Positions 12,149-24,028 are shown, counted from the first letter of the stretch. The stretch is 64,000 nt of DNA from Symbiodinium natans (GCA_905221605.1 CAJNDS010002288.1:248001-312000); one strand, 5' to 3'. Notes: generated from the letters alone by a model not told the origin. Numbers and translations: made by a program.

Positions 12149-12338
12149 CTGGTAGCCCAGTGGTACGTACTCTTTACACTTTTTTTGCGTTCTGGGTTCC
12201 CTTACAAAGTAACCCTAAACCCTAAACCCTAAACCCTAAACCCTAAACCCTAAACCCTAAACCCTAAACCCTAAACCCTAAACCCTAAACCCTAAACCTC
12301 AACCCTTATTATTATAATGTGGTTACTGGGCTACTCAG
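12149..12338. mobile_element. F1 element with an internal CCCTAAA array
   Basis: Left end CTGGTAGCCCAGTGGTACG and right end GGTTACTGGGCTACTCAG. A roughly 95 bp CCCTAAA array (12210-12299) replaces most of the interior. Same architecture as the copy at 8240. Confidence 0.85.
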
Positions 12339-12829
12339 TAGAGCATCTCCGACCGCTTGTGGCTTCAGGGTTTAGGTTTTAGGATGGCGGGTCTCGGGCT
12401 TAGGGTGTCTCAGGGTGCAGGACGATCAGGGTCCATATCATGTCCACATCATGACGCGGACCTGAAAAGGGACAGTCATGTCTCGGACTGCCCTCTACCT
12501 TGGGGTTTAGGGTTTAGGGTTATGCAAGCCCAAGCAAGGTCCGACAAGAAGCTCCGCACAACAAGTCCCAACCCGAACATGAACAAAAACCCTAAACCCT
12601 TTGCCCTAAGCCCTATATAAGCCTAATAGAGATGAGGAGTCGCATGAAACGATTGAGTAGATAAGCAATCAAAAGAACTCAAGCCAGATACTCTTACAAC
12701 CTAGCGATAAACACACCATCATGTACATATTTGTCTGTTAACATATATACATATATGTGTACATGTACGCAAGGCCTTTATGTTTTTTGAATATAGGCCC
12801 AACGGCAGGCCGTTGTCTTCGCAGGGGTT

Positions 12830-13760
12830 GTGGCAGCTCGGGAGGCTCGGGACGCGGTCAAGGCGGTCCAACAAACCGGCGCTTCGGAAAGTGCAGGTTT
12901 TCAGGCTGCTGCTGGAGCAGTTGCGGGCGCAGGGGGTGGCAGAGGAGGTGCTTTAGAATGGTTGAGGCTGTGCAGCACCAGGAGCCCCGAAGATGGTGCG
13001 TGTCCCTTATTGTGGGTTTTGTCCGCCCCACGTGGAATCCATAATTTCAGCGCACGTGCCTTCATGGGCTCAGCCGAGGTCCGCATGGCTGTGTCTAAGA
13101 AGGAAGGGTGGTGTCCAGTGTTGGGACTGCGCCCCGGAAGGTTGCTACCTAGGCCACTTCAAGGCGCGGCGTTGGAAGGCGTGGGCCACAGCTCGGAGAA
13201 CGTGAGTGAATGGTACAAGGGAGGTGCTCAGAGGGCTGGGGGAAAGATGGCGGTGGCGGGCGTGGGGCCGGGCAAGAGCCGGGGAGCAAGTGGACATCGC
13301 TGTCTCGCTTGTCTATGGTGGAGGGGAGCGCGCCTGCGCAAGCACCAGGTTGCCTGGTTCAGTTAACAGCTGTTGTCGATTTGTTGGAGCTTCCTGTCTG
13401 ACTGTTTTGGTTTTCGGACAGCTGCGATTCGTGCTGAGGGGTAGCTTAAAAACACTCGCGTGCAGCGTATGTTGGAAGCACGGAGACTTCCTTTGCTGCC
13501 CACGCGCGCCACCTCCTATAAGGAAATACGAAAAACTCCAAGTGCTGAAGCTGCTGCAGCTTGCGAAGAACTTGCGACATGCCAAATGAAGCGCGCGGAA
13601 GTTCTGGCGCGGGCCAGTACACGCCCCCTTTGGTCTTTTATGGAGTGGAAGAGTTGGTGCAGCGAACTTGCGCAAGGAAGATGCCCGACAAGGCCAAACT
13701 GCAATTAAAGAAAGGGAAAAGCAGCAAGCAAGCTGCTTTGAAAGTATATAGCTGAATATA
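12830..13760 (+). other. Repeat-poor, GC-rich segment, possible gene of unknown function
   Basis: This stretch of almost 1 kb contains no telomere-type units, unusual here. Overlapping frames stay open and cannot be chosen between. One frame at 12993-13202 has two CxxC pairs (YCGFC and CWDC) followed by a basic stretch (HFKARRWKAWATARR), then a consensus-like donor GTGAGT at 13202. A later frame (13460-13560) reads QRMLEARRLPLLPTRA. This would fit a multi-exon gene with a small zinc-binding motif. I recognise no family, so no function is proposed. Confidence 0.35.
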
Positions 13761-16280
13761 GCTTTCCCAAGATGAAAACACAAGAAGACACATTAAATGA
13801 TACACCATTATAAGCCTAAGAAGACTCCTGTAAAGAATGTAATCAAGAAGTGATTCCTAACAAGGCCAATATGCCAAAAACACATGTATGATATTTATGA
13901 TCAAGAGGACAAGTTTTATGATTGTAAATGAGAGTTCATTATTTTCTGTGAAAAAAACAGCGAGCACACGGAGATCTCTCTGCACTCAACCGCCTCCTTG
14001 GATCTTGTTTCTTAAGCCATGCTTTCTCCGAGGAGGGTGCTCTAAATTGCTATTTGTTTCTCATGGCCGAGTGAGTGGGTCGAGCGATATCTGTGAATCT
14101 CGCACGGCTCTCGATTTCTATGTCAAAGAGCCGTGTTTTGCAAACTTTTCAAGCTGTAGTCACTTTCAAGGCTTGCTGATGCCGACAAGGGTGCATCACC
14201 GGGGGCCCCATCAACCCTTAGAAACCCTGAAGCCTTAAAGCTCCAAAACCCTAAGCCCTAAAACCCCTAAGTCCTCTAAATGCTCCAAATCCCTAAAACC
14301 CTAAACCCCAAGAGCAGCCCGCCCTAAACCCTAAGCCGTTGCAAATAGGGCCCCACGGACGCACCTCCACGCGGAGATGGTCCGGAAGCGTTGGGGACCC
14401 AACGCAGGGATGGGACTTCGGGTTCAGGGTTTAGGGTTCAGGGTTTAGGGTTTAGGGTTTAGGGCTATAGATGTTCACTTCCGGACTTCGGGCCGCGGGG
14501 TAAATTTCGCAGGGGAGGGGGGCGTCTGCCCTAAGCTGTTTAAGGCAACCCCAACACTCCCAAAACCCTGAGCCCTGAACCCGAAAAGGCTCGATGATTT
14601 TGACAAATCTCCGACTCTGGGTAAACCAACGGGTGCCCTTTTGCCCTTTTTGCTCTTTCTTCGGCTTCTGGGGTTTCTCTTGCACATGTGTTTCCGATTC
14701 TGAAAACATTTTGAGTTTAAGGCTTAGGGCTTTGGGCTTATGGTTTAGGGAAGTACAGTAGCGTTCAACCCTAAACCCTAAACCGGGCCCCATTAACAAC
14801 CCCAGCGCTAGGATGGAAGAGCCTCAGGGGAGGTTCTCTTGGATGGACTACCACACCCCAGAATGCCTCAAAACTGGCCCTTTAAAGGGATTCTAGGGAA
14901 ATTCTAAACCCTAAGCCCTAAAACCTAAACCTTGACCCCCCCAACCCTAAAACCTCAACCTTAAACCCTAAACCCGAAACCTCAAACCTCAGACCCAAGC
15001 ACCCTAGCTGGTGAAACCTCTATAAACCCTGACCCCATCCCAGCACAGTGGCATAGGCTTTGCTTGGCAAACGTGCTGCACCCTAAACCCTAAACCCAAA
15101 ACCCAAAACCCAGTTTGGTTTACCTTCGGTCCCGGGAGTTTCCCAGGCTTGGGGTTCTAATCGGGTTTGGAAATCTGGGGCTGGGCGGAGTTTGGGACGG
15201 CAAATTCAACTCGAGTTTGAAAACAATCTTTGTGCTTTGGGTTGGGTCCTGGGAGGGCCTTGAGGGGGAATTGACCCGCATGAATTGTCCAGGGCGCCAG
15301 CCGCGCTGGCGGACCCGAAGCCCCAAACCCTAAACAGTGCCACAGAGGTAGAGATCCCGTGAAGTCGCCGAAGACAGCGGTGGAGTCGGCTCTTCGCGCG
15401 CTGCAGGCAACGCATGGTGCGAGAAGCATGTACTTTTCAGGGTGCAGGGTTTAACGTTTAGGGTTTAGGATTTAGGGTTCAGCGTTAAGGGTTTAGGGTT
15501 TAGTTCGGGTTCAGGGCTCAGGGCTGAGCGTTAGGTAGCGTGTAGGGTTTGGGGTCTAGGGTTATAAATGACTTCCAAACGGTTTTCGGGTCAAGGCTTA
15601 GGGGACTTGGGGGCGCCGGGGGGCTTGGGATGAATCCTGAGAAAGAGTTTCGCGGCTTAGGGTTCAGGATTCAGGGCAAGTTTAGGCATTATGGGCTTTG
15701 GTGGTAGCTTGGTGTTGGTGCTCTGGTAAACCCTGAAACCCTCTGACATTGTTAACCCTGAATTTGCCTCAACAGAAGCCCTCAACCTTATAGAAAACCC
15801 TGCACCCCAAACCTAAATCCACCCCCTTGAGCCCTAAGCCACCAACCTCAAGCCCCTATAAAAGACACACGAGTCAGCGGCCGACGCCCCCCACGCGTGC
15901 ACTTGCTGCAGCGAAGAGACGGTTCGGCAGTGCAGCAAGAAACGCTGCTAGCATCCGACCTCCCTCTTCGGTGTTGAAGCTACTGAGAGCTAAACCCTAA
16001 ACCCCATACCCTATACTCTATACCCTACTTGGAGGTCCATGGTACTTAGTAGCCCAATTAGAACTGCACTTCTAACCCAACTATAACCCTATTACAAGTG
16101 GGTTATAACTACACTTCTTCTTGCGTTATGAGTACCCTGAACCTCCAAGGGTACCCTATACCCTCCACCCTCTACACCCAAACCCTAAACCCTAAACCCT
16201 AAACCCTGAACCCTGAACCCTGAACCCTAAACCCTAAACCCTAAACCCTAAACCCTAAACCCACCCTACACCGGCTTCCT
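13761..16280. other. Gene-free stretch
   Basis: AT-rich sequence (13.76-14.2 kb) is followed by mixed CCCTAAA/TTTAGGG arrays. A short inverted pair CACGGCTCT/AGAGCCGTG lies at about 14101-14134. An F2 element is at 16028-16149. No gene is supported. Confidence 0.55.
16028..16149. mobile_element. F2 element
   Basis: CTTGGAGGTCCATGGTACTT at the left, GTACCCTGAACCTCCAAG at the right, with telomere-type arrays adjacent on the 3' side. Confidence 0.8.
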
Positions 16281-16284
16281 TACG

Positions 16285-16361
16285 CCCAGTCTGGAGATGC
16301 GGCTGCGGTGGAAGAGCTGCTGCGCAGGGAGGGCGAAGAGCCTGTGGACGAGGACGGGGCC
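16285..16361 (+). CDS. Ankyrin-like exon, partial
   Basis: After the acceptor GCCCAG the frame reads SGDAAAVEELLRREGEEPVD, then EDG. This matches ankyrin helix 2 and the start of the loop. It stops at GGG|GCCACC, a possible GC donor, and a CCCTAAA array follows immediately. It may belong to the METTL-type gene that starts 100 bp downstream, or to a separate ankyrin gene. No partner exon is certain. Confidence 0.45.
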
Positions 16362-16461
16362 ACCCTAAACCCTAAACCCTAAACCCTAAGCCCTATGCCC
16401 TAAGCCCTAAGCCCTAAGCCCTAAACCCTAAACCCTAAACCCTGACCTGGGATCCTCCAAG

Positions 16462-16532
16462 ACGCACGCAGAGCTGCGGGGGAAGGACTGGCAGCGCCGC
16501 TACTGCGACTCCGCGCGCGTCTACTGGGACCA
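16462..16532 (+). CDS. METTL2/6/8-type methyltransferase, upstream exon a
   Basis: After CCTCCAAG the frame gives THAELRGKDWQRRYCDSARV, then YWDQ. The exon ends in phase 2 at TGGGACCA followed by GC, a GC donor. Joined to exon b at 17745 it yields YWDQFYRERTVNFFKDRHYL, the N-terminal signature of the METTL2/METTL6/METTL8/ABP140 class (WDxFY...FFKDRxxL). Known members of that family methylate tRNA position C32 to m3C; that role is inferred here. The exon is 71 nt, and the phases at this junction agree. Confidence 0.7.
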
Positions 16533-16808
16533 GCTCCCATGGCTGCACCGCATGGTTTTGGGTTCTGGGGGTTTTAGGGTTTAGGGTTTAGGGCTATGGG
16601 GTGGCCCTCTATCTCCCTTGGAAGGGTTTTCGAGGGGGATACAACCCAGAGGGTGCAAGTACCCAAAATTTGTGGCTTTAATTCCCAAGGGTTTGTGCCC
16701 TAAAACCATAAACATATGGTATTTGGGCCTTTTTCGTCACTGAGAACCAGAAATGGAACAAGCAGTGAAGAGTCTGAAGCCCAAAACCCTAGCGGCTTGG
16801 CTTTTCAG

Positions 16809-16822
16809 GTGTTTTTTTTTTT

Positions 16823-16866
<44 letters not shown>
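16809..16866. repeat. Homopolymer junction, T tract followed by G tract
   Basis: About 22 T followed by about 36 G with no interruption, within the intron between METTL exons a and b. Length is likely unstable and prone to assembly error. Confidence 0.95.
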
Positions 16867-17214
16867 CGTTTAGGGTTTAGGGCTCAGCCTTGTAGACCCC
16901 CTGTCGCCTTGAAGGTTTAGAGTTTTGGGTTTGGGGTGTAGGGCTTAGGGTTTAGGGCCTAGCCTTGTGTAGCCCCCGTCGTACTTCCATGTTGTTGGTT
17001 GCATTGCTTGAAGCCCTCTACACGACTGGACCCTAATAACACCGAATCCTAGGGCCAGTAGTGCCCTTATTCCCTTTTTGGGGTGTTTAGGTTCCCTTGT
17101 AAGCCCTTTAAACTTTAAAGCCAAAAAAGGGCGCCCCTTGTTTTTAATCCTAAGTTACTGGACAGCCTAGAATCCCTCAACCCTAAGCCTATGGCCATTC
17201 AGGGTTCCCACTTG

Positions 17215-17368
17215 CTAATCCTTCATGGGTAGTTGCATGGGCTCTTGATATGGGCCCTAACCTCCCTCAAAGGGTTCTCATGTATGGGCCCTTAATGTGT
17301 ATAGGGTATATAAGGGGTCTGTAAGGAGAACCCTTTTAACGGCCCATACTAAGGGACCATGTAACTGC
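17215..17368. mobile_element. Inverted-repeat element, family F6
   Basis: GGGTAGTTGCATGGGCTCTT at the left pairs with AGGGACCATGTAACTGCCC at the right. A second copy is at about 21.77-21.92 kb. It lies within the intron between METTL exons a and b. Confidence 0.7.
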
Positions 17369-17744
17369 CCTTAGAAAAATAGCCTGCTGAACCCCAAACC
17401 CCCAAACCCCCATGAACCCTAAACCCCTATATACACCCCTATAGACCCTAAACCACTTACCCTACACCCTAACCCTTATCACCCCTCTATTTCCGGCCGC
17501 TACGCCTTTGGGGTTTAGGGCTTAGGGTTGAGGGTTGAGGGTTGAGGGTCAGGGCCTGAGACTTGCGAGATGTTGGCAGGCTACTGGCTTCGAAGTTCGG
17601 GGTGGTCCCTGATTTCTGGGGCTTATGGATCTTAGGGTTGGGGAGTAGAGTACATACGGAAACTCTCAGCCCTAAACCCTAAACACGCAACCCTTAATTA
17701 GCCAAGTGGGTTGCCTTCAGTTGCCACAAACTGGTACTTCTGAG

Positions 17745-17799
17745 GTTTTATCGAGAACGGACCGTCAACTTCTTCAAAGACCGACACTACTTGCGCGAG
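17745..17799 (+). CDS. METTL2/6/8-type methyltransferase, exon b
   Basis: Begins G-TTT-TAT after the acceptor TTCTGAG and encodes FYRERTVNFFKDRHYLRE. The FFKDRHYL motif is diagnostic for the family. It is 55 nt, which matches exon a's phase. The end CGCGAG|GACGTT would be a GA donor. The expected continuation of the family sequence (EFxELMP) does not follow locally. It is found at 51598, in the right phase and on the same strand. Confidence 0.75.
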
Positions 17800-20010
17800 G
17801 ACGTTGCATGCAACCTTTCTGCATGCGGTGCACACTGTTCTTCTAAACCCTAAACCCTAAACCCCTAAGCCCCTAAACCCCTAAACCCTAATCCCCTAAA
17901 CCCCTAAAACCCTAAACCCTAAACCCTAAACCCGGTTCACTTGGCATATTCGTATATTTCCGGCATAAACTTCCTACCTCGTCTGTGCAGAAGAGACGAC
18001 TTCTGAGCCCTGTAAGCCCGAAACCCTAAACCCAAGCCGGCGAAGACACAAAACGAGTTTTCGCAGATATGAAGGCCTGTGTATCAATCATCAGCAACTA
18101 CCAGAAGCCTCAAGAAGCCGAGGATTGCTTTACTTTGAGGGTTGGGATTCAAAGGGATACTTGTGCACCTCAAGAAAGATTTCGGCGAGTCAAGCCTACG
18201 ATCAAGGGCTCTAAAAACCTTTCTCGGGCAGCAAGTACTGGTTTCATAGCCCTTGTCTTAGACCGTCAGCTGTTCGTTTGGTGTCATTTCTTCCCCCCCC
18301 GAATATTAAACCCACTCATGGGTGAACCCTACTCCCTCATCCCTAAACCCTTAAAAAGGGGGCGCACATGCTTTCTGCCGAGCATCCTACAGAGCTCCGA
18401 GGACGTTTACTGTTTTAGGGCTTGGAGCTACACGGTTGATGGCAGGGTTTAGGGCTTAGAGCTACACCCTTGGCAAAGCAACCTTAGGGCAATGGATTGC
18501 TTCGGTTTTGGGTTGCAAGTTTGTCGCCCTACCCTCCACCTCACACCCGAACCCGAAACCCGAAACCCTAAACCCTAAACCCCAAACCCTAAACCCTAAA
18601 CCCTAAGCCATGTGTGGCTACCGAAGCCTCCGCCCCCCTTGTGGCTCCGAAAACCTAAACCCCTCCCAAGGGCGCCTTGCAGGACACTCAGCCCTGAAGG
18701 TTTAGGGTGGCTAGTATTTCGTATGCAAAATTTAGCATGTAGTATGTAGCATGATGTATTTAGTATTTAGCATTGAGGTATTTTGTTTGAGGGAGGGCGC
18801 CTACAGCCTTCCATACCACGCTACCAAAACTCTGAACCTAACACACCTGTTCAGCCTTAAAGACCCTCGGCGAATACAACCCTAGACCCTAAACATCCTG
18901 AACCTTGTATGTCCATCTAAGCTCGCCTCTCCACTAGTCACTACAAGCCCTCCAGTCTCTAGATTCCCCCAGGTCTTGCCAGACCCTTAGCCCCTGCAGC
19001 ACCCTAAGCCACTAAACCATTGAAGCCACTGCTAAACCCTACCCTAGACCCTCAACACTAAACCCCTGAAGACCGACACCCCACTAAACCCTAAACCCTA
19101 AACCCTAAACCCTAAACCCTAAACCCTAAACCCTAAACCCTAAACCCCAACACCCCCAAACTGCACCGGCGCGCAATGCTCCGGATCTTTGCGATCTCGG
19201 GGGCAGAAGTCGCCAGTTTCGGCCCCCTGCCAGGCATTCAAGGAATTTCTAGGGTTTAGGGTTTAGGGCTTCAGGAGTTCAGGGCTTCAGGAGTTCAGGG
19301 CTTAGGGCTTCAGGAGCTGGGCTCTATGAACTTAGGGTCTTGATTGTAGAGTTTGCCGGGCCCTTGATGATACTAGTAGTTTCCTTATTCTTGGGGTAAA
19401 AGGTAGATGCCACGCCCAAGAAGAGCATGCAACTAAGCGTCTAGGAAGGCTTCAGGGCTTCTAGGCTTCGGCATTCTGTAAGAAATATTTGACATACCCA
19501 TGTGGCCTGCCCCTAAATGCAGTGAAGGCATCTACCAGAATTTGTGGAATGCGAGCGGAGGGCTTCTCCTGGCCGCAGACCTAGGACATTGGTTGAGCTC
19601 CTAAACCCTGAACCCTAAACCCTAAACCCTAAAGCCTCCAACCCTCTTAGCTTGGGATGTAGGAGGGGCCCTTGAAGCAGTTTAGGGTTTAGGGTTTAGG
19701 GTTTAGGGTTTCGGGTTTCGGGTTTAGGGTGTAGGGTGTAGGGTTTAGGGTCAACCCTAAAGCCCTCAACAACTTTGGTAGCCCAGTGGCACCCTTTACT
19801 CTTTTTGGTTCAAGGTTCCCCTATAAAGTAACCAACCCCAAAAGGGGTGCCCGCTATGGCTACGGGGCTACCAAGACAAGAGATCTCTACTTGGAGGTTC
19901 ATGGCTACTTATCAGTAGAGTTATAGGTATAGGGTAAGCATGGTCATAACGTCATTCAGGAAATTCAGGGTACTTTCACCCTACTTATTTGTTTAATCAT
20001 GAACCTCCAA
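17800..20010. other. Gene-free stretch: arrays and F1/F2 elements
   Basis: CCCTAAA/CCCCTAAA arrays lie at 17845-17935 and 19082-19147, an F1 element at 19774-19875 and an F2 element at 19890-20011. An open piece at 18069-18452 has no recognisable domain and partly overlaps telomere-type sequence, so I do not call it a gene. Confidence 0.55.
19774..19875. mobile_element. F1 element, intact type
   Basis: TTTGGTAGCCCAGTGGCACC and GGCTACGGGGCTACCAAG flank a core with TTTTTGGTTCAAGGTTCCCC and its partial complement. It has no telomere-type insert and is close to the family consensus. Confidence 0.9.
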
Positions 20011-20011
20011 G
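19890..20011. mobile_element. F2 element
   Basis: CTTGGAGGTTCATGGCTACT and ATCATGAACCTCCAAG are inverted ends. It is directly followed by an exon-like segment, 20028-20110. Confidence 0.85.
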
Positions 20012-20027
20012 TGTGTGAGAGACCCAG

Positions 20028-20110
20028 GCGAAGCAGCTCTTGATGAGGCGGCTGCGTCGCCTGCTGGCCTCCTTTGTTTCGTGAAAGGGGAGCTGGAGCG
20101 CGCGTGCCTT
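20028..20110 (+). CDS. Possible exon, weakly ankyrin-like
   Basis: After GAGACCCAG the frame reads GEAALDEAAASP...FVKGELERAC, roughly the ankyrin pattern ALxxAAxxxG(x)LExx. It lies at the 3' edge of an F2 element. Too short and divergent for a firm call. Confidence 0.3.
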
Positions 20111-20908
20111 GGGCATTGATGTTTAGGGACCCCTTGCACCCCGAACCCTGCACAAATCCCACAGAACTCCCCCCCCCCCCCCCCACCGCCCTCTCCCCCA
20201 AAGCATCGAAGCCCTTGACCCTTAACCACCGGTTCCTGTTTTGGGGAAGGAGGGAGCTGGGAGCTCTACATTATATCCCCCTATATATATATATACGTAT
20301 ATATGTACATATATATATATATACATATATATACATAATATACAAATCGTTGACGGCGTTTACGAGGGTACCCACTTCCTTCATTCCCCGCTCAGAGTAG
20401 GTGAACGAGCGCGAAACTCACACCGCCCAACCCCAAAAGCACAGCCGAGCTGGGGACCTTCAGACTTCAGCATGCCATTTAGGGTTTGGGGTTTGAGGTT
20501 TAGGGTTTAGGGTTCAGGGTTTAGGGTTCAGGGTTTAGGGTTTAGGGTTTGTAAACCCTAAAGGGTCGAAACCCCCAGCCCTTTCCTTTCCAGAGCCCCA
20601 AGTTGTGTTTGGCTATCTCTGGTCATGAGGGTGAGATCTTTAGCGGGATGCTTGAGGGGTATAAGGAGGGACCTCGAGAAGGGGCCCCTTAACCTTATTC
20701 CCCTCTATAACCCTTGTATATACCTTGCATTGTCCCTATATACCGAAGTAGCCCCAAATAAAGCCCCAAAGAGCCCCTAAGGTCCCCTAAACCCTAAACC
20801 CTAAACGTATAAGGGTCCCACCTTTAGTTCCTTGAGATTCAGGACTATAGGTCGTCTAGGGTTTAGGATTTTGGGCTATCTAGAATTTCAAAGTTTGCAG
20901 TTTCATGT

Positions 20909-20975
20909 TTTTGTTTGTTTGTTTGTTTGTTTGTTTGTTTGTTTGTTTGTGTGTGTGTGTGTGTGTGTGTTTGTT
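20909..20975. repeat. GTTT and GT microsatellite
   Basis: Roughly ten GTTT units pass into GT dinucleotides and then TTTGTTTTTG. Confidence 0.95.
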
Positions 20976-22801
20976 TTTGTGGTGGGCTTAAAGTTCAGCT
21001 ATGCGAAGGAATCATAAACCTGGGTTTGGGATTTAGAGTTTAGGGTTTGGGGTTTCGGGTTTAGGGTTTAGGGTTTAGGGCTAGGGTTTAGGGTTCCCCC
21101 CCGATCCCTCCCAAGGCTCGGCATTCCCCGCTTCCGCCTGCGCCTTCTTCGGGGCGAGGTGGGAGAGCTCACCCCCGCAAAAAACCAAGCCTCACACCCC
21201 AAAAGCCCCCAAGAACCAGTAGAAAAAAGAGTTAGGGTTTAGGGTTTAGGGTTTGGGGCTTAGGGGGTAGGGCTTAGGGTTTAGGGTTTGGGGTTTAGGG
21301 TTTAGGGTTTAGGACCCAGAAACTGTTAAACCCTGAACCCGAAGCCCGACAGTAAATCCTCCGAAATCCATAAACCCCCTCCTCAAGCCAGAACTGTCGA
21401 GCCCGAAACCCCGAAACACTCAACCATCAACCCTACACCCTCAATCCCAAAACCCAAGGGCCTGAACCCCAAACCCCTTACCCTAAGTAGCTGAGTGAGC
21501 AGCACATTTTTGGGATACTATAGTCCCTATAGAACTGAAAGTGTACACTTTTTGGCGGGCTTATGAACTCGGCAACTAAGTAACCTACATCCCAAAATCC
21601 CACGAGGGTTCGGGTTGAATGTCCTTGGGTGCAGGTCCCAGCGACCTCCGCCTCAATTCGAGAGGGCGGTACTGCTCAGGCTTTTTGCGGCTTACAGTTT
21701 GATGCTTTTTGTCTGAGGTAGTCATAGGGGCCCTTAATATGGTCCTGCTTATCGATTCTTAGGGTTTAGGGGTTTAGGGCAGTTATATGGGCCCTTAGTA
21801 TGGTCCCTTACCTCGTTTAAAGGGACCTGAAGTATGGGTGCTTGGGTTGTATAGGGTAAAAAAGGGGCATGTAAAAGGTCCCCGTTTCAGGGCCCATACT
21901 AGCAGACCATGTAACTACCCTAACGTTTTGAGGATTTCGGGTTTAGCGTTTAAGGCTGGTTTTGAGGGGGTTGTACGTTTAAGGGTTAAAGGGCTTATCG
22001 TACCTTTAGAAGTAAGTACTTGTGGCTTTTAATGTCTCTAAACACACGTACATTGCTAATTGTCTTCCATGATTCGTTCCTTTAGAAGTTGAATATCTGT
22101 AAACACACACATACACATAATCTATATATATATATACATACACATGCACATATACCGGTCACTGCACAATAGCCAGAAAAGGCAGGTCGATACTCGAGAA
22201 CAGGGCTTTTAGAGCTCACACCCTACATCGCCAGCTCAACCTTTGCAATGCCACCCTAAACCCTACACCCTACACCCTAAACCCTAAACCCTAAACCCTA
22301 AACCCTAAACCCCAAACCCCAAACCCTAGACCGCGTGGCTTTTTGGGTGACGGAGGTGGTGGTTCTCAGCTTCGTGACGGATCGCATCCAGGATTTGATG
22401 GATGCGGTTCATGAAGGCCATTCCTGCTGCTTCAGTGCTAGGCTTTGGGGCTTATAGGGTTTAGGGTTTAGGGGTTAGGGTTTAGGCTTATTAGGGTGCT
22501 TCTTACTAGGGGATCCTACTATTTGGGGATCTTTTTGGGGGCCTCCTATTTTCCTAACCCCCTCTCGGGTTGATGGGTGTATACTAGTTATACGTGTCTT
22601 CATAGGGTTTTGGGGCTTGTTAAGGGTTCTAGGGTGTATGGGTTTGGGGTCTAGTTGCTTTCGTTGAACTGTTTCACACTTGGTCCAGCTATGGTACGTA
22701 CTGGGGCTAACCCTAATCCTAAGCCCAAAAACCCTAGACCCTAAACCCTAAACTGTAAGTCCAAGCACTAGTCACCCTGCAGTCACGCCGGTGACTGGGT
22801 T

Positions 22802-22923
22802 CTTGAAGGTTCATGGGTACTTCTAAGTAGGGCTACAAGTGCCCTAAATAAATAACCATAGCTGCCCTGCTTGCAGCCCTACACCCTAAACCCTAACTAT
22901 AAGTAGTCATGAACCTCCACAAG
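22802..22923. mobile_element. F2 element with two CCCTAAA-type units
   Basis: CTTGAAGGTTCATGGGTACTT and AGTCATGAACCTCCACAAG are inverted ends. CCCTACACCCTAAACCCTAA lies near the right arm. Confidence 0.75.
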
Positions 22924-23150
22924 AAGAAAGTGCATCCTGGTGATTGTCCGCTGCATGCAGGCACCGCCCTCCATGCAACCCTCCTTTAACAAGCTTTTAA
23001 ACCCTATAAACCCTGAACCCCTCAATTTAAGACGCTTACCGCAAGTCAGCTCGACGTCGGAATCGTTTCCGGGGGGGCGGGGCTGTGCAAAGGTTAGGGT
23101 TTTAGATCCCAAGCCCCAAAATCCAAACCTCAAGCCCGAAACCCTAGACT

Positions 23151-23229
23151 TGCACAAGGGCCCGCCTCTAAGATCCAGACTGGGCTTGGCCCTAACCCAG
23201 TCTGGATCTTAGAGGCCGGCCCTTGTGCA
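23151..23229. repeat. Near-perfect inverted repeat (hairpin)
   Basis: Arms of 34 nt (23151-23184 and 23196-23229) are complementary except for one C:C mismatch, around an 11-nt loop. The sequence is unrelated to the telomere-type repeat and to the F1-F7 element ends. It could be a recent foldback duplication or a small-RNA precursor. Confidence 0.9.
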
Positions 23230-24028
23230 CGCTTTCAATGGCTAAAGCGCTTGTGGCTCCCAGAGCAGAAGAAACCAGTGGGCCAGCAAGCGTACCTCTC
23301 TTCCAGTCTTCGGTTGAAGCCCACCTGGTCAGAAGCAGAATTTTTCCCTTTGCTGGGTTTTTGGTCTTCTAAGATCTTTCAAGCAGAACTACCCCTTAGT
23401 TGGGTTTCTTGGTCTTGTAAAGATCCTTCAAAGTGTACATGCTTCATTTGTACCTCACAGGGGCTCCCAAGCCCATGGTTTTCGTGCATTGACCGAGACC
23501 GCAACTTATTAGTCAACTTGGCTCCGGTTGGCCAGCTAAGCTCCCGACCCCCAATGCGTCCTCCGCCCTCCCCATCGAACCTTAGACCTATACTTGGTTC
23601 AGGGTTTAGGGTTTGGGGTTTACGGTTTAGGGTTTAAACTCTGAAGCCAAACCCTTACTGTAAACCCTAAACCCTTCATGAGGATCTTAACTACGTAGTT
23701 AAGGCTCCAAGCACTCCTCCATAGACCACACAAGCGTTGGTAGCTCAAGTGTTTGAGGCGACGAAGCGGCCGTGGAGCGTATTCTTGAGGAGCCTCAGGA
23801 CACTGAATCATTCCAGGCACCCTCATAAGGAATACCTGGGCCCACAAAGTAGCTACTTTTTGTTTTTTTTTGCCGGGGGGGGGGGGGGGGGGCGGGTGAG
23901 GTAGAGCTAGCCTGTACACATCCCAGCCTATAACCCGTACAAACCCGTATAAACCCTAAAAAGCCTGATAACCCTCCCTGTACAAACTAAACCCTGACCA
24001 CGTATGTGTGTATACATATATTATCGAG

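Larger units (their letters stand above)
10149..12750. other. Gene-free stretch: telomere-type arrays and dispersed elements
   Basis: Contains an F7-like element (about 10.52-10.63 kb), a long CCCTAAA region (11.12-11.35 kb), an F4 element (11.97-12.07 kb) and an F1 element (12.15-12.34 kb). A short open piece near 11420-11452 (VLYERRHRSGG) lies after an AG but is too short to support as an exon. Confidence 0.6.
20111..24028. other. Gene-poor stretch with several repeat types
   Basis: Contains an AT microsatellite (20281-20340), a GTTT/GT microsatellite (20909-20975), F5-like (20.65-20.83 kb) and F6-like (21.77-21.92 kb) elements, an F2 element at 22802-22923 and a long hairpin at 23151-23229. 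Open pieces at 22330-22440 (DRVAFWVTEVVVLSFVTDRI) and 23238-23345 (starts MAKALVAPRAEETSGP) could be exons but match no family I can name. Confidence 0.5.

Noticed and set aside
18069-18452. 127-residue open frame as a gene
   Set aside because: No recognisable domain, mixed composition, and its end overlaps telomere-type units; likely chance.
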